Position numbers and translations under genes: made by a program. From positions 62,001 to 126,000 of the forward strand of contig DATJMX010000057.1 of assembly GCA_035508495.1 (NCBI GenBank): 64,000 nucleotides of DNA, in the 5' to 3' direction. This DNA is from Candidatus Binataceae bacterium. GTDB lineage: Bacteria; Desulfobacterota; Binatia; Binatales; Binataceae. Below the pieces are notes generated by a model, which was not told the DNA's origin, did no database searches, and was given only the letters and a program-made list of their open reading frames with translations. This document shows, piece after piece, positions 25,317 to 33,969 of this stretch; within the stretch, counting starts at the first letter, position 1, and each line of letters opens with the position of its first letter.

Positions 25317-26123
25317 ATGAATGCGATTCCGGCTCGCGACACCTCCGTCAACGTTACGATACTCGGCTCCGGGGACGCATTCGCCAGCGGAGGGCGCGCT
25401 CAGTCGGCATATATAATAGATGCAGGCGGCGTTCGCATCCTGCTCGAGGCCGGTCCCGATGTCCTGCGTCTGCTCAAAGCAGCGAATATTCCTCCCGACA
25501 GTATCGATCTCCTGATCATCAGTCATCTGCACGGCGATCATATCGCCGGGCTGCCGTTCCTGATGCTCGAATACATGTGGGAAAGTCCCCCCAAGCGTCC
25601 GCTGACGGTTATCGGTCCGCGCCACCTCGAGGAGCGCGTCAACGGCCTCGTCCGACTTCTGTATCCCAACGCCGATCTGTCGAAGCCCGGCAAGAAGGCG
25701 ACCGGGAGCGAGCTCGCGAAGAAGCTGAAGTTTTTCGTGCTCGAGCCGGGCAAGAGAGTGCGCGCGAGGAACGTCACGATCGGCGCGATTCGGAGTCCCC
25801 ATACCAAGCCGGATATTTCGCTCTCGCTGCGGATCGGGATCAACGGCAAGACGATCGTCTTCTCGGGCGACAGTGGATGGAACGACGCGCTGCCGGAATT
25901 CGTGCGCGGCGCGGATCTGTTTCTGTGCGAGTGCACCTACTTCGAAAGCAAGCATCTCACCTTTCATCTCAACTACCCTGAACTTGCGGCCAATCGTGAT
26001 AAGTTCGAGGTCGGCCGCATGGTGCTGACGCATCTCGGGCGCGAAGTTCTGAGTCATAAGGAAATCGATCCGGGCGACGGAAGCCTCGAGATCGCTTATG
26101 ACGGGATGAAGATCGGGCTCTAG
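25317..26123 (+). CDS. MBL-fold metallo-hydrolase, ribonuclease Z-like
   Basis: 268 residues. ILGSGDAFASGGRAQSAYII opens the fold, then SHLHGDHIAGLPFLML supplies the HxHxDH metal motif, VFSGDSGWNDAL the metal-bridging Asp, and VLTHLG a late His. This is the RNase Z/arylsulfatase/phosphodiesterase branch of the metallo-beta-lactamase superfamily. It lacks the long exosite arm of true tRNase Z as far as I can see, so a cyclic-nucleotide or ester substrate is equally possible. It diverges from the LLM operon across a 58-bp gap and precedes fabI by 39 bp. Confidence 0.85.
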   Translation: MNAIPARDTSVNVTILGSGDAFASGGRAQSAYIIDAGGVRILLEAGPDVLRLLKAANIPPDSIDLLIISHLHGDHIAGLPFLMLEYMWESPPKRPLTVIGPRHLEERVNGLVRLLYPNADLSKPGKKATGSELAKKLKFFVLEPGKRVRARNVTIGAIRSPHTKPDISLSLRIGINGKTIVFSGDSGWNDALPEFVRGADLFLCECTYFESKHLTFHLNYPELAANRDKFEVGRMVLTHLGREVLSHKEIDPGDGSLEIAYDGMKIGL

Positions 26124-26162
26124 CAGCGCGTCGCGCCAAACTGGCGGCAAGGAAAAATCGCG

Positions 26163-26936
26163 ATGGCAATTCTTCAAGGCAAGCGCGGGCTAATCGTGGG
26201 CGTCGCCAATGATAAGAGCCTCGCCTGGTCGATCGCGCAGGCGCTCCACAGCGAAGGCGCCGAGATCGCGCTGACATACCAGGGCGAGGTGCTCGAAAAG
26301 CGCGTGCGGCCACTCGCCGCGCAGATCGAAGCCGATGTGATCGGCGAGCTCGACGTGACCGACGACGCCGGTATCGAGAAGGTGTTCAAGGCGCTGGGCG
26401 AGAAATGGGGTGGGCTCGATCTGCTCGTGCATGCGGTCGCATTTGCCGAGCGCGAGGATCTGCGCGATCGGTTTCTCAACGTGAGCCGGCAGAATTTCGC
26501 GCGCTCGATGGAGATCAGCGCGTACTCGCTGGTCGCGCTCGCGCGAGCTGCGGAGCCGCTGATGGAAGCGCGCGGGGGAGGCTCGATCGTCACGCTCAGC
26601 TACCTCGGCGCGGTGCGCGCGATTCCGAACTACAATGTGATGGGGGTCGCCAAGGCGGCTCTGGAGGCCTGCGTGCGGTACCTCTCGACGGATCTTGGTG
26701 GCAAGAATATCCGCGTCAACGCGCTTAGCGCGGGACCGGCGCGCACGCTCTCGTCGTCGGCTATCAGCGGCTTTCATACGATGGCGCATGATGTCGAAGA
26801 GCGCTCGCCGCTCAGGCGCGCGATGCGCCCGGCGGAAGTCGGCTCGATGGCGGCGGCGCTTTTGAGCGAACTTTCGAGCGGCGTCACGGGCCAGACGATC
26901 TACGTCGACGTGGGATACAATATCGTCGGCTTCTAA
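26163..26936 (+). CDS. fabI: enoyl-[acyl-carrier-protein] reductase (NADH) FabI
   Basis: 257 residues. KRGLIVGVANDKSLAWSIAQALHSEGAEIALTYQ is the divergent nucleotide-binding start of FabI (GxxxxxSxxxxxA, not GxxxGxG). Catalysis uses Tyr and Lys in NYNVMGVAKAALEA. RVNALSAGPARTLSSSAISGF and SGVTGQTIYVDVGYNIVG are the usual end of the family. It reduces trans-2-enoyl-ACP in the last step of each fatty acid elongation cycle and is the target of triclosan-type inhibitors. It is followed 32 bp later by gloB, likely in the same transcript. Confidence 0.95.
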   Translation: MAILQGKRGLIVGVANDKSLAWSIAQALHSEGAEIALTYQGEVLEKRVRPLAAQIEADVIGELDVTDDAGIEKVFKALGEKWGGLDLLVHAVAFAEREDLRDRFLNVSRQNFARSMEISAYSLVALARAAEPLMEARGGGSIVTLSYLGAVRAIPNYNVMGVAKAALEACVRYLSTDLGGKNIRVNALSAGPARTLSSSAISGFHTMAHDVEERSPLRRAMRPAEVGSMAAALLSELSSGVTGQTIYVDVGYNIVGF

Positions 26937-26968
26937 ACTCGCGCCCGCGCGGCGACAGGAGAGTCACG

Positions 26969-27745
26969 ATGGCAATATTCATTGTTCCTCAACTCTCGGA
27001 TAATTTCGCGTACCTGATTGTTGACGACGCGAGCAAGGAATGCGGCGTTGTCGATTGTGCCGAAGCGGACAAGGTAATCGCGGCGGCGAAACAGCATGGC
27101 GTGAAACTCGTCGCGGTGCTGACGACGCATTGGCACGGCGATCATTCGGGCGGCAACGCGGACATCGCGGCGAAGATCCCGGGCATCGCGATTTATGGCG
27201 CCAAGGCCGAGAACGGCCGTATCCCGGCGCTGACGAATCCTGTCGGCGATGGCGACACGGTGAAGATCGGCGCGCTCGAAGGCCGCGTAATCGGAATCCC
27301 CGCGCACACCAACGGCCACGTCGCGTACTTTTTTCCGAAGCTCAACGCGGTGTTCACGGGCGATACGATGTTCGTCGCAGGATGCGGCCGCGTGTTCGAG
27401 GGCAAAGCCGACACGATGGTATCGTCGCTCGCCAAGCTCGCGGCGCTGCCGGACGCGACGCAAGTTTACTGCGGTCACGAATACACGGAAAAAAATCTCC
27501 GCTTCGCGCTCACGCTCGAGCCGGGCAACGCCGCGCTCAAGGCCAAGCACGACTGGGCGGTGAAGGCGCGGGCCGAAGGCAAGTGGACGGTGCCCTCGAC
27601 GATCGCCGACGAGAAAAAAACCAATCCGTTTCTACGCACCGACAGCGCCGAGCTCCGCGCCAGCATCAAGAACGCGGATCCATCGATCGGCAGCGATCCA
27701 ATCGCGATCTTCGCCAAAGCCCGCGAGATGAAGGATCACTACTAG
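26969..27745 (+). CDS. gloB: hydroxyacylglutathione hydrolase (glyoxalase II)
   Basis: 258 residues, the normal length for GloB. The binuclear metal site is THWHGDHSGGN (His54, His56, Asp58, His59) with the later His in NGHVAYF, GDTMFVAGCGRVFEG (bridging Asp) and YCGHEYTEKNLRFA. The C-terminal helical substrate domain is present, with KTNPFLR, which holds glutathione-contacting Lys/Arg residues. It cleaves S-D-lactoylglutathione to D-lactate and glutathione in methylglyoxal detoxification. No glyoxalase I is in the window. Confidence 0.93.
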   Translation: MAIFIVPQLSDNFAYLIVDDASKECGVVDCAEADKVIAAAKQHGVKLVAVLTTHWHGDHSGGNADIAAKIPGIAIYGAKAENGRIPALTNPVGDGDTVKIGALEGRVIGIPAHTNGHVAYFFPKLNAVFTGDTMFVAGCGRVFEGKADTMVSSLAKLAALPDATQVYCGHEYTEKNLRFALTLEPGNAALKAKHDWAVKARAEGKWTVPSTIADEKKTNPFLRTDSAELRASIKNADPSIGSDPIAIFAKAREMKDHY

Positions 27746-27804
27746 AAGATCTTGGTGCCTTCGTGCTCTTCGTGGCGAGTTCTGTTTCTAAATGTCGAGC
27801 CGAC

Positions 27805-28227
27805 TTACCCCGAGAAGGGCTTCAGCATCACCAGCAGCAGGATGCCGACGAGCAGCAGGCTCACGATGCCGTGGATCATCATGAACTCGCCACGCGTGGC
27901 GCGCGACGGATCGTTCTCGAGCTGGGCCGCGCGGCTGAAGAAGCGGTAGTGGAAGTAGAGCAGGATCACCACCAACGTCAGCTTCAGGTGCAGCCAGCCC
28001 TGCTTGATCACGCCCGGTTCCATGAAGATCAACGCGATGCCGAGCACGATCGTGATTGCGGCGCCGAGGTGAACGCCGAGGCCGAGCCGCCGCGTCACAA
28101 CGATGATCCGCTCTTTCGCTACGCCAACTTCCTCGGGCACGCGCGCCAGCAGCGATGCGAGCGTGAGCAGGCCGCCCACCCAGGTGATGACGCCGAAGAC
28201 ATGAAGTGCAATCACAACTGCGAGCAT
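27805..28227 (-). CDS. CopD/HemJ-like four-helix membrane protein
   Basis: 140 residues beginning MLAVVIALHVFGVITWVGGLL, with four transmembrane helices and conserved His residues (LHVFGVITWVGG, GVHLGAAITIVLG, GWLHLKLTLVVILLYFHY). The GWLHxKL..YH pattern is close to the HemJ/UPF0093 group of heme-binding protoporphyrinogen oxidases and to the membrane domain of CopD. Either assignment is possible. The start at 28227 was chosen because upstream codons read into the MFS gene's end. It follows the MFS transporter gene by 13 bp. Confidence 0.72.
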   Translation of the reverse strand: MLAVVIALHVFGVITWVGGLLTLASLLARVPEEVGVAKERIIVVTRRLGLGVHLGAAITIVLGIALIFMEPGVIKQGWLHLKLTLVVILLYFHYRFFSRAAQLENDPSRATRGEFMMIHGIVSLLLVGILLLVMLKPFSG

Positions 28228-28240
28228 CGCTAACCCCTTA

Positions 28241-29455
28241 TCAGTCTCGCGAAATTTCGATTCCGCCCGTGATCGTAAGCGCAATCGCCGCGATCACAGC
28301 TCCGGCCAGGTAAGGCGCGGCCGGTCCCGCTAACTCGTAGATGATACCGCCTGCGATCGGTCCGAGAATTCGCGCCAGCGACTGCGCCGACTGACTGACG
28401 CCCAGCACCTCGCCCTGCAGACCATGCTGGGTCGAACGTGAGATCAGACTCGCGACCGAAGGACTGGCGAAGCCGTAGCCGATCGACAGCGCCGCGAGCA
28501 TCGCAAACAAGGCGCCGCGCTCGGTCACGCTGCCGAGCGGCGCGAGTCCCGCGACCATCAGCACGAGGCCGATCTTCAGGAGCCGTGCCTCTCCGGTATG
28601 CTCGACGATCTTGCCGACAAGGTAGCCTTGCGCGAGCGCCTGGATGAGTCCGGCGAATGCGAAGAGTCCGCCCACTCCGGCCGCGCCGTAGCCATAGACG
28701 TGCGGCACCATCATCGCGAAAGTGGCTTCCAGAGCCGCAAAGGCGAATGTCATCAAGAATGCGATCAGGAACATCCGCGCGAGGTTGTGCTGCGCGAGTT
28801 GCCGCGGCAGTTGGAGGATCGGCGCCGACAGATGCGAGAACTCGAGTCGCGCGCCGGGCTCCGGCGGATGCGACTCCGGCAATCGCGTCGCGGCGAAGAT
28901 CAGATTGCCGAAGGTGAGCGCCGCGGCGAAAAAAACCGGAGTGCGCAAACTCGCGTGGCCCAGGATTCCGCCGAGGGCCGGACCCAGCACGAAGCCCAGT
29001 CCGAACGCCGCGCCGATGAGTCCCATGCCGCGCGCACGATTTTCCACCGTCGTCGTATCCGCGACGTACGCCTGCGCGGTCGAAACCGTCCCGGCGCATG
29101 CGCCGTGAACCGCGCGCGAAACGAGCAGCCATACAAATGATCCGGCGAAGCCGTAAATGACGTATCCGATCGACGAGCCGAGCAGGCCGAGCATGATCAC
29201 CGGCCGGCGCCCGATGCGATCCGAGACCCGGCCGAGAATCGGCGCGACGATCAGTTGCATCAGCGAGTAGATCGAGAGCACGAGGCCCACGCCGGCGGCG
29301 CCCACGCCCATCTTCTGCGCGAACATCGGCAGAAAAGGAATGACGATTCCGAAGCCGAGTAGATCGATAAAGACCGTCAGAAAGAGAATTAGCTGCGAGG
29401 CGCCGCGCGACTCGGCGGGCGCGGGTGCTTGCTTGAGTGGTTCGTTACTTGGCAT
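28241..29455 (-). CDS. MFS transporter, TetA/DHA1-like
   Basis: 404 residues with 12 transmembrane helices. ILFLTVFIDLLGFGIVIPFLP is the TetA-type first helix. GRVSDRIGRRPVIMLGLLG is the MFS loop 2-3 signature, and ENRARGMGLIGAAFGLGFVLGPALGGILG is the drug:H+ antiporter motif C region. A drug or metabolite exporter is likely. It is transcribed with the CopD-like gene. Confidence 0.88.
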   Translation of the reverse strand: MPSNEPLKQAPAPAESRGASQLILFLTVFIDLLGFGIVIPFLPMFAQKMGVGAAGVGLVLSIYSLMQLIVAPILGRVSDRIGRRPVIMLGLLGSSIGYVIYGFAGSFVWLLVSRAVHGACAGTVSTAQAYVADTTTVENRARGMGLIGAAFGLGFVLGPALGGILGHASLRTPVFFAAALTFGNLIFAATRLPESHPPEPGARLEFSHLSAPILQLPRQLAQHNLARMFLIAFLMTFAFAALEATFAMMVPHVYGYGAAGVGGLFAFAGLIQALAQGYLVGKIVEHTGEARLLKIGLVLMVAGLAPLGSVTERGALFAMLAALSIGYGFASPSVASLISRSTQHGLQGEVLGVSQSAQSLARILGPIAGGIIYELAGPAAPYLAGAVIAAIALTITGGIEISRD

Positions 29456-29535
29456 TGATCGGACGCGCGCGGTTGAACAAACCCTACGCCGAAGATGCAG
29501 TCAAGCGTAAACCCGCGCGCGAGTGGGGATTTGCT

Positions 29536-30870
29536 ATGTCGATTTCGTATCGCGACGAACTCAAACGCAAAACCGTAAGCGCCGATGAGGCCGCCTCGAA
29601 AGTGAAGTCGGGCGACTGGCTCGACTACGGCTTCGGCCTCGGCCAGCCCGACGTTATCGATGCCGCGCTGGCGGCGCGAATCGGCAAGCTCGAACGCGTC
29701 AAGCTGCGCGGATGCCTCGCGCTCAAGCCGCGCGCGATCGTCGAGGCCGATCCCGACGGCGATCACGTCAATTACATCTCGTGGTACTTCTCCGGCCTCG
29801 AACGCAAGATGCACGATCGCGGATTGTGCATCCATACGCCGATGAACTTCGGCGAGGCGCCCGATTACTACCGCCGCTTCATCGACGTCGACGTCGCCGT
29901 GATCAAAACCGCGCCGATGGATGAGCAGGGCTTCTTCAATTTCGGCCCGTCGATAACGTACGAGAAGGCGATCACTGAGAAAGCGAAGACGGTGATCGTC
30001 GAGACCGACGCGAACATTCCTTATGTGTTCGGCGTCGAGACGGGCGTGCATATTCGCGACGTTGATTTCGTCGTCGATGGCGGAGGGCACAAGCTGCCCG
30101 AGCTCATCAATCCGCCGGCGAGCGAGGTCGATCAGAAAGTCGCGCAACTGATCGCGCCTGAAGTCGAAAACGGGGCCTGCGTGCAGATCGGAATCGGCGC
30201 GATGCCCAACGCGGTGTGCGAGTTGCTCGCCACCTCAAATGTCACCGACCTGGGCGTGCATACCGAGATGTTCGTGGATTCGATCGTTTCGCTTTACGAA
30301 GCGGGCAAGGTCACCGGCGCGCACAAGAAAAACAATCTCTACCAGATGACCTACACCTTCGCCGCGGGATCGGAGCGGATGTATCGCTTTCTCGATCGCA
30401 ACGCGGCCTGCTTCGCGGGGCCGGTCGATTACACGAATCTCCCGGCCAACATCATGCAGAACGACAAGGTGATCTCGATCTGCAACTGCGCGCAGCTCGA
30501 TCTCACGGGCCAGGCCTGCTCCGAAACTGCGGGGGTGCGGCAGATCAGCGGCACCGGCGGGCAGCTCCAGTTCGTGCGCGGCGCGTATGCCTCGCGCGGC
30601 GGCAAATCGTTCATGTGCCTTGCATCGACGTACGAGCGCCACGGCCATCGCGCGAGCCGCATCGTCGCGCGAATCGACGAGTGCAACATCGTGACGACGC
30701 CGCGCACCGACGTGATGTACGTGGTGACCGAATTCGGGATGGTCAACTTGAAAGGCAAGTCGGTGCCGGAGCGGGCGCGCGCGCTGATCTCGATCGCACA
30801 TCCGGACTTCCGCGAAGAGCTCGAGCAGCAGGCGCGTGACTACAAGTTGATCGGCAAGTCGATCTTTTAA
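29536..30870 (+). CDS. acetyl-CoA hydrolase/transferase family protein (4-hydroxybutyrate/butyryl-CoA type)
   Basis: 444 residues. The start is at MSISYRDELKRKTVSADEAA; upstream codons belong to the divergent MFS region. QIGIGAMPNAV is the CoA-binding glycine-rich loop and LGVHTEMFVDSIV carries the catalytic Glu that forms the glutamyl-CoA thioester. SGTGGQLQFVRGAYASRGGKS and VTEFGMVNLKGKS are conserved at the end. The family moves CoA from acetyl-CoA or a similar donor onto butyrate, 4-hydroxybutyrate or related acids. It ends 4 bp into the convergent ftsB gene. Confidence 0.9.
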   Translation: MSISYRDELKRKTVSADEAASKVKSGDWLDYGFGLGQPDVIDAALAARIGKLERVKLRGCLALKPRAIVEADPDGDHVNYISWYFSGLERKMHDRGLCIHTPMNFGEAPDYYRRFIDVDVAVIKTAPMDEQGFFNFGPSITYEKAITEKAKTVIVETDANIPYVFGVETGVHIRDVDFVVDGGGHKLPELINPPASEVDQKVAQLIAPEVENGACVQIGIGAMPNAVCELLATSNVTDLGVHTEMFVDSIVSLYEAGKVTGAHKKNNLYQMTYTFAAGSERMYRFLDRNAACFAGPVDYTNLPANIMQNDKVISICNCAQLDLTGQACSETAGVRQISGTGGQLQFVRGAYASRGGKSFMCLASTYERHGHRASRIVARIDECNIVTTPRTDVMYVVTEFGMVNLKGKSVPERARALISIAHPDFREELEQQARDYKLIGKSIF

Positions 30871-31184
30871 TGCGGCGGCGCGGGGGGCTCGTCGGCGAAC
30901 TTGTACACGAGCTCGCCGGAGCGGGTGTAGCCAAGCTCGCGCCGGATAAGGTGTTCGAGGTATCTATCGTCGGAACGCAGCTTCTGAACGCTTGTTCTGA
31001 GCGTTGCGTTGCGATCGAGCAGGGCCTGGCGCTGGGCCTCGAGCGCCACCCGATGTTGACGGAGGGTCAACAGGTCGCGCGGCCCCAAAGGCCCCCAAAT
31101 ACCGTTAACCACCAGTATTAGCAGGACCCCTCCCAGGGCCAGGCTCGGCCACTGGCGCCTAAGATGGAAGCTCAACCGCGACAT
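30867..31184 (-). CDS. ftsB: septum formation initiator, FtsB/DivIC family
   Basis: 105 residues: a short basic cytoplasmic end, one transmembrane helix (PSLALGGVLLILVVNGIWGPLG), a coiled coil (LLTLRQHRVALEAQRQALLDRNATLRTSVQKL) and the conserved LGYTRSGELVYKF end typical of FtsB/DivIC, which joins FtsL and FtsQ at the division site. It is not next to eno or ispD as in enterics. It overlaps the 3' end of the CoA-transferase gene by 4 bp, tail to tail. Confidence 0.85.
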   Translation of the reverse strand: MSRLSFHLRRQWPSLALGGVLLILVVNGIWGPLGPRDLLTLRQHRVALEAQRQALLDRNATLRTSVQKLRSDDRYLEHLIRRELGYTRSGELVYKFADEPPAPPH

Positions 31185-31322
31185 CCTGCCGATGGTAAAG
31201 CATTGGGCCTTCGCAATTCAAGAGCGCTAATGGATGAACGATATTCTAAAATCATGAAAATCGCGGCAGGTCCTAGAGTCTTTCGACTTTAAAATTTCTT
31301 TCTAAATTCTTCTCTACAGCTC

Positions 31323-31351
31323 TTGCGTTACGAATAACACGTTTCTATAAT
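31323..31351 (+). promoter_or_regulatory. strong sigma-70 promoter for the lysine-rich small protein
   Basis: TTGCGT (31323-31328) and a perfect TATAAT (31346-31351) are spaced by exactly 17 bp in an AT-rich stretch. Transcription from about 31358 would give a ~75-nt leader before the ATG at 31433. Confidence 0.75.
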
Positions 31352-31432
31352 CGGCACCGTATCGAGGGAGAATCGTCTCCCCTATTAGAATGGGTGCTTT
31401 TCCAGCAGCATCCCGACTCGAGAGGAGGACCT

Positions 31433-31546
31433 ATGCCAGTTAAGAAGAAAGCCGCTCCCAAGCGGACCGCAAAATCCAAACCGATGCGTAAGAAGGCCAT
31501 GCCAGCAAAGAAGAAGCCGGCTAAGAAGACCACCAAAAAGAAGTAA
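31433..31546 (+). CDS. 37-residue lysine-rich small protein (histone H1/HU-tail-like)
   Basis: A short gene with clear expression signals: a TATAAT promoter upstream, the ribosome site AGAGGAGGA (31421-31429) and a hairpin terminator downstream. The product has 16 Lys and 2 Arg in 37 residues with Ala, Pro and Thr as fillers, arranged as KKK and AKKK/PAKK blocks (for example MPAKKKPAKKTTKKK). Such chains resemble the DNA-binding tails of bacterial histone H1-like and HU proteins, so nucleoid or RNA binding is the natural guess. No fold or enzyme motif is present. An open frame on the opposite strand has no ribosome site or protein-like sequence. Confidence 0.8.
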   Translation: MPVKKKAAPKRTAKSKPMRKKAMPAKKKPAKKTTKKK

Positions 31547-31561
31547 CCACTAACAAGTTTC

Positions 31562-31634
31562 CCTTCGGGCAAAACCCGAAGGCTGGCTAAGGCTGGATAG
31601 CTGCTGGAATAAGGCCGAGGCTTTTTGAGCCTCG
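31562..31634 (+). ncRNA. structured 3' region: two perfect hairpins downstream of the lysine-rich gene
   Basis: Hairpin 1 pairs CCTTCGGG (31562-31569) with CCCGAAGG (31575-31582). Hairpin 2 pairs CGAGGCT (31616-31622) with AGCCTCG (31628-31634). Between them lie GGCTGG/GCTGCTGG repeats, and a third, terminator hairpin follows at 31642. The row of structures is more than termination needs and could be a 3'UTR-derived small RNA. There is no match I recognise. Confidence 0.4.
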
Positions 31635-31641
31635 TATAACC

Positions 31642-31674
31642 GAGAGCCCCCGACATCGGGGGCTCTCTCTTTTT
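31642..31674 (+). terminator. intrinsic terminator of the lysine-rich gene unit
   Basis: An 11-bp perfect stem (GAGAGCCCCCG with CGGGGGCTCTC) around ACAT, followed by TCTTTTT. This is the last of three hairpins after the small gene. Confidence 0.9.
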
Positions 31675-31747
31675 GTGGACGCGCGCTTGCCTCGTCGCCC
31701 GCCGCTCTCCTAAATCATGGACGGCACTGTGCTCGCCGGAGGCCCGG

Positions 31748-33010
31748 ATGGCATCGACCCCTCATGAGTTCGACGCGATAATCGTTGGCGCACGTGTCGC
31801 CGGCACCGCCGCCGCGATCATGCTCGCGCGGCAAGGCCGTCGCGTGCTCGTCGTCGATAAAGCTGCGTTTCCTTCCGACACGATCTCGACGCATATCGTG
31901 CTCGCCGGCGGCACGAGGGTGCTCGCGAAGATGGGCGTGCTGCCGATGCTCGAGCAGCTCGGCGGCGTGCGCTTCGATGCGATGCGCGCCACGGGCCCCG
32001 GCTTCGACTACACCAGCAGCCTGATCCAGAACGGCGAAGATATTCGCGGCCTCTGCCTCGGCCGCCTCAAGATGGACGCGGCCATGATCGATGCGGCGCG
32101 CGGTATCGAATCCGTGATGATGCGCGAGCGCTTTCGCGTCACCGATTTGATCATCGAGGACGGCGCGATCGTCGGCATCCGCGGCGAGGATTCGACTGGC
32201 TCCCACGAGTTCCACGCCCCGCTCACGATCGGCGCCGACGGCTTCCGCTCGACAATCGCGCAGCTCGGTGAGGAACGCCTCGGCGCGTTCAAGCGCGTCG
32301 ATGTCCCTTGCCGCCGCGCTTATTACTACGCCTACTACCAGGGCGTCGATCACCAACGCCTCCGTGACGAGTTGCTCACTGAGTTCGAGTCGGCGCCTGG
32401 CGAAGCGAGCTTAATCTGTCGATGCGAAGATGGCCGCGCCGTCGCTGCGGTCGCTTTCGACACCGAGGAGATGCGGAACTTCCGCACCGATCTCACCGGC
32501 AACTTCAATGCGCATCTCGGCAAGTCGCTCCTCGTCGGCAAAGTGCTCGAAGGCGCGACGATCGCGAGCAAGGTGCTCTCCGCAGGATTTCTTCTCAACA
32601 CCTATCGCGATCCCGTCGTCAACGGCGCGCTGCTGCTCGGCGATTCCGGTCTCCATGTCGATCCACTCTTCGGCCAAGGGCATTCGCTCGCACTGATGAG
32701 CGCCGATATCATGCAAACCCTTGCACCCGAATGGTTCTCAGCATCGCGTGGCAGTGCGATCAGTGCCGACGCGATGTCCACTTTCACTCGCGAGCGCGAC
32801 GCCGCGCTCATGCCGTATTACAACGCCAGCGTGCGCGTGTCGCGGGAACTCGCGCTCGACAAGGCGACGCTTTATGCGCATCGCGCGGCCAATACCGCGC
32901 AATGGGCGGCCGACGAGCTGATTCGCTTCGGCCAGATGGCGTCGGGGCGCAAGATCTTCCCGAGCTTCCGCTTCGCGCGCGTGATGGGGGCGCAGCGGCG
33001 CGACGCCTGA
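31748..33010 (+). CDS. FAD-dependent oxidoreductase (geranylgeranyl-reductase/PHBH-like)
   Basis: 420 residues from the ATG at 31748; the frame extends upstream through the terminator and is not used. FDAIIVGARVAGTAAAIMLARQGRRVLVVDK is the FAD-binding Rossmann start (GxRxAG in place of GxGxxG). APLTIGADGFRSTIAQ is the DG motif and NGALLLGDSGLHVDPLFGQGHSLAL the GD motif. Family members are aromatic hydroxylases, halogenases or prenyl reductases. A hydrolase gene follows after 3 bp, suggesting a small degradative or biosynthetic operon. The substrate is unknown. Confidence 0.85.
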   Translation: MASTPHEFDAIIVGARVAGTAAAIMLARQGRRVLVVDKAAFPSDTISTHIVLAGGTRVLAKMGVLPMLEQLGGVRFDAMRATGPGFDYTSSLIQNGEDIRGLCLGRLKMDAAMIDAARGIESVMMRERFRVTDLIIEDGAIVGIRGEDSTGSHEFHAPLTIGADGFRSTIAQLGEERLGAFKRVDVPCRRAYYYAYYQGVDHQRLRDELLTEFESAPGEASLICRCEDGRAVAAVAFDTEEMRNFRTDLTGNFNAHLGKSLLVGKVLEGATIASKVLSAGFLLNTYRDPVVNGALLLGDSGLHVDPLFGQGHSLALMSADIMQTLAPEWFSASRGSAISADAMSTFTRERDAALMPYYNASVRVSRELALDKATLYAHRAANTAQWAADELIRFGQMASGRKIFPSFRFARVMGAQRRDA

Positions 33011-33013
33011 AGC

Positions 33014-33817
33014 ATGGACACGCAGCTCGGCCGCTTCGCGGCGCAAATCGAGCGGCCCGAACCGATCAAGTTCGCGTCGCCGATCGTGCTGCTGCCTGAG
33101 CTGTTTACGACCTCGCGGCATCTCGCGGTGATGCTCGGCTACCTCGCGACAATCGGATGGGAAGTTTACGCGCCCGACTTGCGATCCGCTGGCGCACCGC
33201 TCGGCACGATGCATTTTGACGATCTGCTAGCGCTCGCCGGTGAAGCGATCGACGCAATCGATCGCGAAGTGATCGTCGCCGGCCACGGAATCGGCGGCCT
33301 CCTCTCGATGTGCCTCGCCGGCCGCCCGCGAATCAAAGCAGGAGTCGCACTAGCGCCGATGCTCCCCGGATTCCGCTCGCCATTCGTCACCGGCATCGCA
33401 AACCGCCTCGCACTATGGCGCGGGCGCGCACTCCCGGCGCCGTCCGGCCGCACGCTTTTCGATTTCGTAGCCGACGCCGAAGCATTCCAGCGCGACGTGA
33501 TGATCTCCGCAATGATCCCCGACGCTGGCGCCGCCGCGCTCGACGTCGCACACGGCGCAGTAGAGCTCCCAGAGCCATCGCGCGCCGCACCAAGGCTGAT
33601 AATCGCAGGCGAATCGGATCCGTTCGCCCCCTTCGATCGCGTGACGGCGATGGCGGAGAACCTCGGGGCGAAGCTGGTAAAGATCCCGGGACGCGGGCAC
33701 TGGTTAATCGGGGGCCGCGCGCTGGAGCGCGCAATCAACGAGATGCAGCGCTTCCTCGTCCGCGCCCTCGGCCAGGATCTCCTGCTGCTCTTCCCCGAAG
33801 AATGGAAAGAGCGCTAG
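33014..33817 (+). CDS. alpha/beta hydrolase family protein
   Basis: 267 residues. The core has PIVLLPELFTTSRHLAVMLGYLATIGWEVYAPDLR (strand and oxyanion area) and VIVAGHGIGGLLSMCLAG at the nucleophile elbow, where the usual Ser of G-x-S-x-G is replaced by Gly (GHGIGG). The C-terminal IAGESDPFAPFDRV supplies the acid and GRGHWLIGG the His. Without a Ser at the elbow the enzyme may be non-hydrolytic or use another nucleophile. It is 3 bp after the FAD oxidoreductase gene and probably works with it. Confidence 0.8.
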   Translation: MDTQLGRFAAQIERPEPIKFASPIVLLPELFTTSRHLAVMLGYLATIGWEVYAPDLRSAGAPLGTMHFDDLLALAGEAIDAIDREVIVAGHGIGGLLSMCLAGRPRIKAGVALAPMLPGFRSPFVTGIANRLALWRGRALPAPSGRTLFDFVADAEAFQRDVMISAMIPDAGAAALDVAHGAVELPEPSRAAPRLIIAGESDPFAPFDRVTAMAENLGAKLVKIPGRGHWLIGGRALERAINEMQRFLVRALGQDLLLLFPEEWKER

Positions 33818-33969
33818 CTCATTCGAATTGGGATGCCTGCCATCGGCCCCGCCACTCCCGTAAGCGCGCGAAGCGCGATCCTTATAGAACCAGAGCGCAT
33901 CATCCATCACTTATCGCGATTGCTCCTCACATCAACACAAAACTAAATTCAAAGCCGGAGGCCATCACC

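Noticed and set aside
33310..33969. Upstream extension of the enoyl-CoA hydratase frame over the hydrolase gene
   Set aside because: Arg/Ser-rich shadow sequence; the ATG at 33970 has a good ribosome site and the crotonase fold begins there.
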